Positions 49,406-58,543 of a stretch of DNA of 64,000 bases are shown piece after piece (position 1 is the first letter of the stretch; the number at the start of each line of letters is the position of its first letter). Source of the stretch: JAICMB01 sp963802915 (GTDB lineage Bacteria > Acidobacteriota > Terriglobia > Bryobacterales > Bryobacteraceae); assembly GCA_963802915.1 (NCBI GenBank), contig CAWDKQ010000009.1:496001-560000 (forward strand), in the 5' to 3' direction. The notes below the pieces were generated by a model. The model was not told where the DNA came from. It made no database searches and worked only from the letters and a program-made list of their open reading frames with translations. Made by a program: the position numbers and the translations under genes.

Positions 49406-52036
49406 CTAGCTCTGTAAGGAGTGTCCGCGAGTAGCGCTGGCGCTCTGCGGAGTTGCATCCGCCCAGCAAATCAACCCGGGTATAAACGACTGCTTCAGGT
49501 CCGGATGTTTAGGACGAACGCGAACGGTGTAGCCATGAAGACCACTTCGAGCGCAGGGGGCTTCGGCGGCAAATGTGTGGTCTGGCGGGACCTGGGAGCT
49601 AATTGCCGTCATTGGGAACGTGGTCGCGTCGACGATTTCCCCGGTTGAGCTTAGGCGGCCAATATAAAGTTCCACAGCAACTTCTTCAGGCCGCAAGCTG
49701 CCTAATTGCACACGTGCCCGGGCACGCACCAGGGAACCCGCGGGCAGCGTGGCGCTCGCGCTGCGCTCCACCGATACGATTCGAACGCGCGGCCATTCAT
49801 GCTCAACCCGATCGAGCCACGCGGCGAGCGAACGAGCACGAGCGCCCGCATCCTTGTCGAGAGCTCGAAATTGGTCGTGGGCGTTAAAGTAGAACTGCCG
49901 CACGTAGTCGCTCACCATGCGGTGCGCATTGACAAAGTGGCATAGCGAGTTGATGGAGGTTTTCATGCGCTCGATCCATCTCCGTGGCAGACGGCCGGAG
50001 CCGCGATCGTAAAAAGCTGGAATGACATCGCGTTCGAGCAACTCATAGAGAGCCTCCGCCTCAACCTGATCCTGATACCCGGGATCGGAGTACATTTCAC
50101 CCTTCCCGATGCTCCAACCAACGCCGCGCGGGGTCTCGACGTCGTTCCAGACTTCATCCCACCAGCCATCGAGGGTACTCAGATTGAGCGCGCCGTTGGC
50201 AGCGGCTTTCATTCCGCTGGTTCCACTCGCTTCATTGGGTCGCGCGGGAGTGTTCAGCCAGACATCGACGCCTTGGACGAGGTATCGGGCGACTGACATA
50301 TCGTACTCTTCGAGGAAGACAATGCGGCGGCCCATTTCGGGATCGCGCGTCAGTTCCCCGATTTTGCGGAGGAGCTCTTTCCCCTGGTTATCTTGGGGAT
50401 GGGCTTTCCCGGAGTAAATGAGCTGAACTGGCCGTGAGCTGTCACTGAGGATGCGTTTCAAGCGCGGCAAGTCGCGGACGATCAGGGTCGCTCTCTTATA
50501 AGTGGCGAAGCGGCGCGCAAAGCCGATGGTGAGCGCATCCGGGTTGAGTATCTCGTCGGCGGCATCGACTTCGAATTGCGGCGAACCGCGTCGAACCCGC
50601 TGCTCGCGCACGTGGCGGCGCGCCCACGAGACTAGCCGTTCGCGTCTGATCTCGTGAGTGCGCCAGAGTTCTTCAGGCGGAATGGATTGTGCGCGGCCCC
50701 AGACGTTGCTGTTGGCGGGCTCTTCGCGCCAGTCCGGACCAAGGTAGCGATCGTAGATGCGTTTGATTTCAAGCGATGTCCAACTCGAGAAATGAACGCC
50801 GTTGGTTATGTGCCCGATAGGGACCTCGTTCACCGGTAGTCCCGGCCAAAGCTTCTGCCACACGTTGCGGCTGATTTCTCCATGCAGCCGGCTCACGCCG
50901 TTTGTGTGCGAGGCGAAGCGCAGGGCCAGAACGGTCATGCAGAAATCGACGGATCCCGTGGGACGGCCGAGCGTCAAAAACGTCTCCCGCGAAATGCCGA
51001 GTCTGCGTGTGTAATCGCCGAAATAGAGGTCCATTAGTTCGGGCGAGAAGTAGTCGTGCCCTGCTTCGACGGGTGTGTGCGTCGTGAAAACAAGGCTTGC
51101 CGAGGCGAGAGCCCGCGCTTCCATGAACGACATGCGTCGCAGTTCCATCAGCCGCCGCGTCCGTTCCAGGGCGAGAAATGCGGAGTGTCCCTCGTTCATG
51201 TGGAAAACGGACGCGTTAATCCCCAGCGCCTCGAGCGCGCGATAACCTCCTATGCCGAGGACGATTTCCTGCTTGATGCGAGTCTCTCTGTCGCCGCCGT
51301 ATAACTGGTCGGTTATGTCGCGATCTTCCTGACGCGCGTTCGCTTCGATATTCGTGTCGAGCAAAAATAACGGCACGCCGCCCACTTGCGCTCGCCAAAC
51401 CTTGGCAAAGACGGGCCTGCCGGGAAACTGCATCGCGACTTTCACCGGCGCGCCGGCGCTGTCCAAGGCCGGGCTAATGGGGAGATTGTGAAAATCGTTA
51501 TCCTCGTAGACTTCCTGTTGCCAACCCGCCTGGTTCAAATATTGCCGGAAATACCCTTGTTGATACAACAAACCGACTCCTACGAGAGGGACTCCCAGAT
51601 CGCTTGCCGACTTGAGATGATCGCCGGCCAGAATACCGAGTCCACCCGCGAAAATTGACAGGCACTCGGTCAATCCGAACTCGGCCGAGAAATAAGCGAT
51701 GGTGCAATCGCCAGATCGCTCGCCGCAAATCCGCGTGTACCAGGTAGACTTGCGCGACACGTAGGACTCGAGTTCTTCCGTAACGCGGCGAAGGTGCTCT
51801 AGAAATGCATCGTTCGATGCGGCCGCTTCCAGCTTTTCCTGCTCGATGTTTCCTAACATCAGCACGGGATTGTGGCCGCAGGTCTCCCACAGATCGCGGT
51901 CGAGTCTGCGAAACAATTCAATGGCGTCAGTTGCCCATGACCATCCCAAGTTGTAGGCGATCACTCGCAGGCCCTCCAAGGCGGGAGGGAGCGACGGGAC
52001 AACGCTAAAGGTCTGAACGGGTCTCACGTCCGGCAT
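49406..52036 (-). CDS. glgP: Glycogen/alpha-glucan phosphorylase
   Basis: 876 residues from the ATG at 52036; a TTG 9 codons upstream is also open. The N-terminal DUF3417-type region (ALEGLRVIAYNLGWSW) and the phosphorylase domain identify the long bacterial alpha-glucan phosphorylase form. Family motifs include TIAYFSAEFGL, GGLGILAGDHLKSASDLG, VFHMNEGH and the PLP-lysine segment EASGTSGMKAAANGA. A ~120-residue C-terminal beta domain with RARVQLGSLRPEEVAVELY follows, as in this subfamily. It releases glucose-1-phosphate from glycogen or maltodextrin. It ends 4 bases from the convergent MDR gene and follows a Crp-type regulator by 43 bases, which may control it. Confidence 0.93.
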   Translation of the reverse strand: MPDVRPVQTFSVVPSLPPALEGLRVIAYNLGWSWATDAIELFRRLDRDLWETCGHNPVLMLGNIEQEKLEAAASNDAFLEHLRRVTEELESYVSRKSTWYTRICGERSGDCTIAYFSAEFGLTECLSIFAGGLGILAGDHLKSASDLGVPLVGVGLLYQQGYFRQYLNQAGWQQEVYEDNDFHNLPISPALDSAGAPVKVAMQFPGRPVFAKVWRAQVGGVPLFLLDTNIEANARQEDRDITDQLYGGDRETRIKQEIVLGIGGYRALEALGINASVFHMNEGHSAFLALERTRRLMELRRMSFMEARALASASLVFTTHTPVEAGHDYFSPELMDLYFGDYTRRLGISRETFLTLGRPTGSVDFCMTVLALRFASHTNGVSRLHGEISRNVWQKLWPGLPVNEVPIGHITNGVHFSSWTSLEIKRIYDRYLGPDWREEPANSNVWGRAQSIPPEELWRTHEIRRERLVSWARRHVREQRVRRGSPQFEVDAADEILNPDALTIGFARRFATYKRATLIVRDLPRLKRILSDSSRPVQLIYSGKAHPQDNQGKELLRKIGELTRDPEMGRRIVFLEEYDMSVARYLVQGVDVWLNTPARPNEASGTSGMKAAANGALNLSTLDGWWDEVWNDVETPRGVGWSIGKGEMYSDPGYQDQVEAEALYELLERDVIPAFYDRGSGRLPRRWIERMKTSINSLCHFVNAHRMVSDYVRQFYFNAHDQFRALDKDAGARARSLAAWLDRVEHEWPRVRIVSVERSASATLPAGSLVRARARVQLGSLRPEEVAVELYIGRLSSTGEIVDATTFPMTAISSQVPPDHTFAAEAPCARSGLHGYTVRVRPKHPDLKQSFIPGLICWADATPQSASATRGHSLQS

Positions 52037-52079
52037 CGTACGCTTTGCCCATGTGGTTTGCAAGCGTAGTCACTTGAGA

Positions 52080-52706
52080 TCACTCTTCCAGAAAATTACG
52101 CAGACCTTCACGGTTGACCCAAAGCTCGGGGCGTCGCTGCAGCCATCCTAGTTGCCGAAAGCGGCCTATGAACTGAGAAATCCGGCCACGCGTGGTGCCA
52201 ATCGATCGAGCCAGCTCGGCGTTGGTCGGACTGAAGCGGAGTCGCACCCATCCGGACGCGGTCCCAGGCGCGAAACGGAAGAACACGCGAGCGAGTCTGC
52301 GCTCGGCTGGTTCCGTTACGAAATCCCGAATCGTTTGCCCTCGCATGTCAAAGCGAACGGCCAGATTTTTTAGAAAGCGAAGCGCGAATCGCCTGTCCTG
52401 TTGGATGCGATCCAACAGTTGCGACACCCGAAATACCGCGACGGTGATCGGGGTCAGACTCTTGGCAGCTTGACGGCGCTCGCGCGGGACCAGGAACGCT
52501 TCTTCACCGAAGAAATCCCCGGCCCGGAGATGTTCAAGAATTGTATCGCGCCCGCTCGAGACCTGCATCTTGCCTGAGCGCAACAGGTAGACCCGGCGAC
52601 AGGGGCGGCCAACGTCAAAGAGTTTTGTTCCGGCTGAAAAATCAACAACGGTCTCCACTGTTCCGCCGCGGCGGTTTCGACGACCGAGGTTAAAGGCGCG
52701 AGGCAT
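52080..52706 (-). CDS. Crp/Fnr-family transcriptional regulator
   Basis: 208 residues from the ATG at 52706, with GTGAGG at suitable spacing; an in-frame GTG at 52727 is possible. A cyclic-nucleotide-binding-like beta-roll (~20-120, LRSGKMQVSSGRDTILEHLRAGDFFGEEAFL) and a winged helix of the Crp type (~145-200, NAELARSIGTTRGRISQFIGRFRQLGWL) are clear. No Cys cluster for an Fe-S sensor is present. The arginine-phosphate clamp of cAMP receptors is not well preserved, so the ligand is uncertain. It lies directly upstream of glgP on the same strand, suggesting control of glycogen use. Confidence 0.88.
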   Translation of the reverse strand: MPRAFNLGRRNRRGGTVETVVDFSAGTKLFDVGRPCRRVYLLRSGKMQVSSGRDTILEHLRAGDFFGEEAFLVPRERRQAAKSLTPITVAVFRVSQLLDRIQQDRRFALRFLKNLAVRFDMRGQTIRDFVTEPAERRLARVFFRFAPGTASGWVRLRFSPTNAELARSIGTTRGRISQFIGRFRQLGWLQRRPELWVNREGLRNFLEE

Positions 52707-52905
52707 ATGTGCCTCACTTTCGAACACAACTTTCGTACTTTCACCTATATCTTAGTACCGCGAGCTCCCTGACGCGATGGTGCAAAATTGCACCATTGAC
52801 AAGGTCCCCAGCGCAGATCAATCTGGAATCACTCGATTCTATCCGATGCGTTGCGGGAGACGATGCCGGGAATACGAGTGTATTTTCATGTTTAAGGAGT
52901 CCGGG

Positions 52906-53373
52906 GTGACGGAAGCATTAGAAGCGGCTGCCGAAGACACACTTATATTGGCCATTTTCCCCGAGGAAGACGACCGTAGCTCACTCAATTGCATCTTGAG
53001 TGGCTCACCGTGGACGTTCGAGCTGGCGCGAACCTTTGAGGAAGCCCGCACGGCATTGCGAACCCGCGGGTTCAAAGCGGTTATCAGTGAGAAGCATCTT
53101 GCCGATGGCCACTGTTGGAAAGATATCCTGTCCGAAACCCAAACGCTGATGCCATCGCCACAGTTGATTGTTGCCGATCGTCTGGCTGACGAGGCGTTGT
53201 GGGCTGAGGTGCTTAACCTGGGCGGGTACGATGTATTGATCCGGCCCTTCGACACAACCGAGGTACGCCGGACGGTGTCCATGGCGTGCCGGTTCTGGGA
53301 GCGCGAATCGCACGCCGTCGCGGTGCGGAACGCCGCTGCTGCCGGAAAGCATCGCGCGGCCGGAAAAGTCTAA
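52906..53373 (+). CDS. Receiver-like (pseudo-response-regulator) protein
   Basis: 155 residues from a GTG at 52906, chosen because AAGGAG (52894-52899) stands 6 bases upstream; ATG starts at 52888 and earlier lack this. It is a single receiver-fold domain with the acidic pocket (FPEEDD at ~18-23). The phospho-acceptor Asp is replaced by Glu61 in AVISEKHLADG, and the conserved Lys by Arg in DVLIRPFD. Glu can mimic phospho-Asp, so the protein may be locked on and act through protein contacts. No output domain follows, only a short basic tail. It is divergent from the Crp-type regulator gene. Confidence 0.78.
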   Translation: MTEALEAAAEDTLILAIFPEEDDRSSLNCILSGSPWTFELARTFEEARTALRTRGFKAVISEKHLADGHCWKDILSETQTLMPSPQLIVADRLADEALWAEVLNLGGYDVLIRPFDTTEVRRTVSMACRFWERESHAVAVRNAAAAGKHRAAGKV

Positions 53374-53478
53374 TCGCACTTAGCAGTACAGAAACTACGC
53401 CTCGGAACAAGTCTTTTCGTTGTATGCTCAATTTTCCAGAGGTTTTCACAAGCCAAGGAAGCTTGCGTGGGTTCAACA

Positions 53479-54858
53479 ATGAAAAGACGGGATTTCGTAA
53501 AGACGTCAATGACTGCGGGGATCGCCGCCTGGACCGCGGCGTCCGCCGACCGCGTGTTCGGCGCGAACGAGAGAGTTCGAGTCGGGCTAATTGGATGCGG
53601 AGTCCGCGGGACCTTCGATGCGCGCTTAATGCGGGGCACACCAGAGGACATTCAGGCCGTAGCGCCTGAGAACTATCGCAACGGAATCCTGGATCCGCGA
53701 TTGAACGAGGCTCGGAATACGGAGATCGCGGCGCTATGCGACGTTGATGAAGCCAAGGTTGCGGCGGCGAAGCGGTGGGCGCCCGATGCGCGGACTTTTT
53801 CCGACTTTCGCAGTCTTCTCGCCGACCAAGATATCGATGCGGTGATCGTCGCCACGCAGGACCAATGGCACGCTACGATGCTCATGCTGGGTTGCGAGGC
53901 CGGAAAAGATGTGTATCTCGAAAAGCCTGTCATGTACCGGCTGGGCGAGGCCGGGGCGATGGTCGAAGCAGTCCGCCGCAACAAGCGAATCGTGCAGATT
54001 GGGACACAACATCGCGCGTCCGATCATATCGCTGAGGCTGCCAGGATAATCCGTGACGGGAAGATCGGAGAAGTGCATTTCGTGCGCGTGTGGAACTACA
54101 TGAGCCGCATGGGTTCCGCTCCGGTTCCGGACAGCGATCCGCCAGCAGGGTTGAATTGGGATGCGTGGCTCGGACCCGCGCCCAAGGTTCCGTTCAACCG
54201 GGCTCGGCTCAAGTATCGGTCCTTCATGGATTACACAAACGGAATTATTAGTGATTTTGGAAATCATCGCTTCGACTCTGTGCACCAGATCATGGGCGTG
54301 GACACTCCGCTTAAGGTGTCCTCTTCGGGGATCAGGTTCGACAAAAAAACCGCCGGGGACATTCTCGATTTCCAACAGGCGACCTATGAATATCCGAATT
54401 TCATTCTCGATTACGAGGCGTGCGTTTACAACGGCCATGGGCTAGGCGGAAGGACGCCCGGAATGCGTTATTACGGCATGCGGGGAACCGACGACCGTCC
54501 TCACGGCATGGCTTTCTACGGGACCGAGGCGGCGCTTTTCGTCGACCGCATCGGAATGGAACTTTACCCTGAATCGACAGGAGGCGCGATGGAGCGGATG
54601 CACATCAACGAGCCCGAGCCGACGCCGCTCCACACGAAATACTTCGTCGACAATGTACGTAACCGCAAGGAGCCCTTCGCGAACATCGAAGTGGGCGTCC
54701 ACGCGACTACCGTGGCATGCATTGGCAACATCGCTTATTGGACCGGCCGCAAACTGACGTGGGATGCATCGACGTGCAGTTTTCCGGGCGACGATGAGGC
54801 CAATCGCTACCTCTTCCGTCCATATCGCAAGCCGTGGGATCTCGTGAAGTTTAGCTAA
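53479..54858 (+). CDS. Gfo/Idh/MocA family oxidoreductase (Tat-type leader), first of tandem pair
   Basis: 459 residues from the ATG at 53479; a GTG four codons upstream is possible. The leader MKRRDFVKTSMTAGIAAW is Tat-like. The Rossmann loop GLIGCGVRG is at ~36-44 and the EKP motif at 148-150. Between them is an insertion of about 25 residues (TPEDIQAVAPENYRNGIL region, 54-79) not seen in the other three paralogues in this window. The C-terminal domain holds DFGNHRFDSVHQIMGVD. It sits 16 bases before the next family member. Substrate unknown; probably a periplasmic sugar or sugar acid. Confidence 0.9.
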   Translation: MKRRDFVKTSMTAGIAAWTAASADRVFGANERVRVGLIGCGVRGTFDARLMRGTPEDIQAVAPENYRNGILDPRLNEARNTEIAALCDVDEAKVAAAKRWAPDARTFSDFRSLLADQDIDAVIVATQDQWHATMLMLGCEAGKDVYLEKPVMYRLGEAGAMVEAVRRNKRIVQIGTQHRASDHIAEAARIIRDGKIGEVHFVRVWNYMSRMGSAPVPDSDPPAGLNWDAWLGPAPKVPFNRARLKYRSFMDYTNGIISDFGNHRFDSVHQIMGVDTPLKVSSSGIRFDKKTAGDILDFQQATYEYPNFILDYEACVYNGHGLGGRTPGMRYYGMRGTDDRPHGMAFYGTEAALFVDRIGMELYPESTGGAMERMHINEPEPTPLHTKYFVDNVRNRKEPFANIEVGVHATTVACIGNIAYWTGRKLTWDASTCSFPGDDEANRYLFRPYRKPWDLVKFS

Positions 54859-54874
54859 ACCCGTCGCGAGCCTC

Positions 54875-56266
54875 ATGGCAAACGAACTGAATACAACCCA
54901 GGCAACCCGTCGGGGGTTCATCGGTGCGGCGGCGTTGACTGCCGCACAATATAAACGCGTTCTCGGCGCTAACGATCGCGTCGGTATCGGCTTCGTCGGT
55001 TATGGATTGATCGGCAAACAACATATCGCCGACTTCAAAAACTCGTTCCCGAATGTCGATCGCGTGGCGGTTTGCGATGTTTACAAGCCGCGCTTGGAGG
55101 AGGGTCTGGCGTACCTGGAAAACCCGAACGCAAAGGCCTATGGCGACTTTCGAAGGATGTGCGAGAACAAGGACATCGATGGAGTGGTTGTGGCAACGCC
55201 GGACCACTGGCACGCTTTGCAGACCATCATGGCCTGCGCGGCCGGCAAAGATGTCTATGTGGAGAAGCCACTCACGGTTTTCATTGATGAAGGCAAGTGG
55301 ATGCTCCAGGCCATGAACAAGTACAAGCGCGTGGTGGCAGTGGGGACGCAGCGAAACCACAATCCGGGCCATCAGGTGGCTAAGAACATTATCGATAGCG
55401 GAGTGCTGGGAAGAATCCAGATGGTCAGGCTGGAAGCCGGCGCACGCAATGTTTATCCAGGTTTCGGAAAAACTCCGGGCGGCGATCCGCCTGCCGGTTT
55501 GGATTACGACATGTGGCTCGGTCCAGCGCCTGAGAGGCCTTATCAGGCACATCGCGGGATGTACCATTTCCGCTGGTTCTGGGATTATTCCGGCGGCCAA
55601 TTGACCAACCTGGGCGCTCACACGGTGGCCGCATTTCTTTTGGTAACGGGCGTCAAGGGACCGACGAAAGTGGTGTCGTTCGGTGGACGCTTCACGCTGG
55701 AAGACGATGGCGAGACACCGGATCTACAGGCGTGCCTCTACGAGTTTCCTCGGTTCATGATGACCATGGGCGTGCGCGAAGCGAACGGCCTCCGCGACTC
55801 GCAGGGCTCTCTAATAATGGGCAACAAAGGCACGCTACTGCTGGGCTCCAATCAGGTGATTCCGGAGATGCATGGCGATCCCATCAACTTGATACCGCCG
55901 TTCATGGGACACCCGCCCGGCGGCCCGGTGTTCAGCAACGTCAAGCCAGTGCCCTGGATCGAAGCTCAGCCAGGAACGAACATTAACGCTGCCGGGCGCG
56001 AGTCCTTGGAAGAGCAGATGTTCATCGCCAACAAGCGAGATTGGATCGAGTGCATCCAGTCGCGCAAAAAGCCATTCTGCGATTTAGAGATGGGTCATCG
56101 AACGGCTGTCATCTGCAATCTCGGCAATATGTCTCTGCGCCTCGGTGGGCGAACCATTCACTGGGATCCCGAAAACGAAGTAGTGATCGGCGATAATGAA
56201 GCCGCGGCCATATGCAATCGAGCTTATCGCGCTCCTTGGGACAGAGTCCTCAAGAGTCTCTTGTGA
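54875..56266 (+). CDS. Gfo/Idh/MocA family oxidoreductase (Tat-type leader), second of tandem pair
   Basis: 463 residues. The leader has TRRGFIGAAALTAAQ, again twin-arginine. The Rossmann loop is GFVGYGLIG at ~39-47, ATPDHWHAL at 107-115 and EKP at 130-132. The C-terminal sheet includes FWDYSGGQLTNLGAH. Although adjacent to 53479-54858 and similar in length, the two diverge strongly and lack the same insertion, so they are more likely cooperating paralogues than a recent duplication. Both would act on sugars outside the cytoplasm with prebound NAD(P), by analogy with glucose-fructose oxidoreductase. Confidence 0.9.
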   Translation: MANELNTTQATRRGFIGAAALTAAQYKRVLGANDRVGIGFVGYGLIGKQHIADFKNSFPNVDRVAVCDVYKPRLEEGLAYLENPNAKAYGDFRRMCENKDIDGVVVATPDHWHALQTIMACAAGKDVYVEKPLTVFIDEGKWMLQAMNKYKRVVAVGTQRNHNPGHQVAKNIIDSGVLGRIQMVRLEAGARNVYPGFGKTPGGDPPAGLDYDMWLGPAPERPYQAHRGMYHFRWFWDYSGGQLTNLGAHTVAAFLLVTGVKGPTKVVSFGGRFTLEDDGETPDLQACLYEFPRFMMTMGVREANGLRDSQGSLIMGNKGTLLLGSNQVIPEMHGDPINLIPPFMGHPPGGPVFSNVKPVPWIEAQPGTNINAAGRESLEEQMFIANKRDWIECIQSRKKPFCDLEMGHRTAVICNLGNMSLRLGGRTIHWDPENEVVIGDNEAAAICNRAYRAPWDRVLKSLL

Positions 56267-56338
56267 AAGCGCCCAGGTTGAATTGAGCGCTTCGGCGCGG
56301 ATCTTTCGAAAAGAAAACGCTAAAATCGAGCGAGTCGA

Positions 56339-58513
56339 ATGAAAAAAACAATTCTGCTCGCGTTGCTGTTTTCTTGTGCTTCCGCGTTTGCCTTCCAGCA
56401 GGACCGCGTAGCGGAGATCGCCCGTTGGGAACGCGAGGCCGGCCGAGTCACGATCATCCGCGACGATTGGGGCATCGCCCACGTTTATGGCCGAACGAAT
56501 GCCGATACGGTTTTCGGAACGCTATACGCGCAGGCAGAGGATGACTTCAATCGTGTGGAAACGAACTATATCAACGCCATGGGCCGCTTGGCGGAGGCGG
56601 AAGGCGAATCGAAAATCTACCAGGATCTGCGGATGAAGCTCTTCATCGACCCTCGCGAGGCGAAGAAGAATTACGCGGCCAGCCCAGCCTGGTTGAAGGA
56701 CCTCATGAATGCCTTCGCGGACGGCTTGAACTATTACTTGCTGAAGCACCCTGAAGTAAAGCCGCGAGTCATCAAGCGTTTTGAGCCCTGGATGGCTTTG
56801 ACGTTCACGGAAGGGAGCATTGGCGGAGATATTGAGAAAGTCAATTTGAGGCAGCTTCAGGAATTTTATGGGAAGGACACGCACCAGACTGTCACCGCGA
56901 TGGACAGCCAACTTGTCGAGCCCGGCGGTTCAAACGGCATCGCGATCGCTCCGTCGAACACCGTTTCCCATCACGCTCTCCTGTTGATCAATCCGCATAC
57001 GTCGTTCTTCTTTCGGTCCGAATTGCAGATGGTGAGCCAGGAAGGGCTGGACGCCTACGGGGCGGTGACCTGGGGCCAGTTCTTCATTTATCAAGGTTTC
57101 AACGAGCACGCTGGATGGATGCACACCACCAGCGGCGTCGATGCCGTGGACGAATATCTTGAGAACGTCACAAAACGCGGCGATCGATTCTATTATCAGT
57201 ACGGGAAAGAGCAACGTGCGGTGGTGGCAGCTGAAATTACGATTCCCTACCGGACCAGTAACGGCATGGCGGAAAGGAAATTCACCGTGTACCGCACCCA
57301 TCACGGGCCAGTTGTCCGCGAATTGAACGGCAAATGGGTGAGCATCCGCCTGATGCAGGAGCCGATCAAAGCGCTCACGCAATCATACACACGCACGTTG
57401 GCGAAGGACTACAAGTCTTTCCGGCAAACCATGGAACTGAAGGCCAACTCATCGAACAATACAGTCTTTGCCGATTCTTCCGGCAACATCGCCTATTTCC
57501 ATGGCAACTTCATCCCGAGGCGCGATACAAGCTTCGATTGGACAAAGCCGGTGGATGGCAGCAATCCGGCAACCGAATGGCACGGTCTTCTTACCGTCGA
57601 CGAAACGCCGCACTTGCTGAATCCGAAGAGCGGTTGGCTCTTTAACGTAAACAACTGGCCTTGGTCCGCGGCTGGAGAGAGCAGCCCGAAGAAAGAGGAC
57701 TATCCGGCGTATGTCGAAAGCGGCGGCGAATCGGCGCGCGGCCTGCACGCAATTCGGCTGCTGAGTAACACCAAGGACTTCACACTCGATTCTCTGATCG
57801 CAGCAGCCTATGACAGCTACCTGCCATGGTTCGAAAAAACGATTCCCGCCCTGCTCAAGGCCTGGGATGACGCTCCGTCGAGCAATCCATTGAAATCGAA
57901 ATTGGCCGATCAGGTCAATCTCCTACGCGGGTGGGACTTCCGGTGGGCAGTGACATCGGTTCCCACATCGCTAGCTGTTTTCTGGGGCGAAGACATTCGC
58001 CGGCGGGTAATTGAGGATGCACGCGCTTCTGGCATGTCCGTCGAAGACTACATCGCGACCAAAGTCCCGCCTGACCAAATGCTCAAGTCTCTGGATGCAG
58101 CGTCCGAAAGACTTCAGGCGGATTTCGGCACCTGGAAAACTCCGTGGGGAGACATCAATCGATACCAGCGCCTAACTGGCGATATCGTACAACCCTTTAG
58201 CGATTCGCAACCGAGCATTCCCGTGGGTTTCACCTGGTCGCAGTGGGGCTCCTTGGCGTCGTTTAGCGCGCGGCCGTATCCCGGAACGAAGAAATGGTAC
58301 GGGACCGGCGGAAACAGCTTCGTGGCTGTGGTCGAGTTTGGAGAGCGTGTTCGTGCGAAAGCGGTGACCGCTGGCGGAGAAAGCGGCCATCCCTCTTCTC
58401 CGCACTTCAATGACGAAGCCAAGCGCTATACCACGGGCGGGTTGCGTGAAGTATATTTTTATCGTTCGCAACTGGCGGGTCACACCGAAAGGCAGTATCA
58501 CCCCGGACAGTAA
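56339..58513 (+). CDS. Penicillin-acylase-family N-terminal nucleophile hydrolase (S45), exported
   Basis: 724 residues with a signal peptide (MKKTILLALLFSCASAFA). The S45 fold shows the alpha-subunit start VTIIRDDWGIAHVYG (37-51) and the self-cleavage/nucleophile site EPGG-SNGIAIAPS, cut expected between Gly197 and Ser198. Ser198 would become the free N-terminal nucleophile of the beta subunit. Family members cleave amides: penicillin G, glutaryl-cephalosporins, acyl-homoserine lactones and acyl side chains of cyclic lipopeptides. Substrate is undecided; quorum-signal or acyl-amino-acid hydrolysis is as likely as antibiotic cleavage. It is followed by a pirin gene on the same strand after 30 bases. 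Confidence 0.9.
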   Translation: MKKTILLALLFSCASAFAFQQDRVAEIARWEREAGRVTIIRDDWGIAHVYGRTNADTVFGTLYAQAEDDFNRVETNYINAMGRLAEAEGESKIYQDLRMKLFIDPREAKKNYAASPAWLKDLMNAFADGLNYYLLKHPEVKPRVIKRFEPWMALTFTEGSIGGDIEKVNLRQLQEFYGKDTHQTVTAMDSQLVEPGGSNGIAIAPSNTVSHHALLLINPHTSFFFRSELQMVSQEGLDAYGAVTWGQFFIYQGFNEHAGWMHTTSGVDAVDEYLENVTKRGDRFYYQYGKEQRAVVAAEITIPYRTSNGMAERKFTVYRTHHGPVVRELNGKWVSIRLMQEPIKALTQSYTRTLAKDYKSFRQTMELKANSSNNTVFADSSGNIAYFHGNFIPRRDTSFDWTKPVDGSNPATEWHGLLTVDETPHLLNPKSGWLFNVNNWPWSAAGESSPKKEDYPAYVESGGESARGLHAIRLLSNTKDFTLDSLIAAAYDSYLPWFEKTIPALLKAWDDAPSSNPLKSKLADQVNLLRGWDFRWAVTSVPTSLAVFWGEDIRRRVIEDARASGMSVEDYIATKVPPDQMLKSLDAASERLQADFGTWKTPWGDINRYQRLTGDIVQPFSDSQPSIPVGFTWSQWGSLASFSARPYPGTKKWYGTGGNSFVAVVEFGERVRAKAVTAGGESGHPSSPHFNDEAKRYTTGGLREVYFYRSQLAGHTERQYHPGQ

Positions 58514-58543
58514 TCTGGTTAGACTTTCGAATAGAGGAGACCA

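Noticed and set aside
54851..55621. 256-codon minus-strand open frame
   Set aside because: Antisense to the second tandem Gfo/Idh/MocA gene and overlapping the end of the first; its His-rich product matches nothing.
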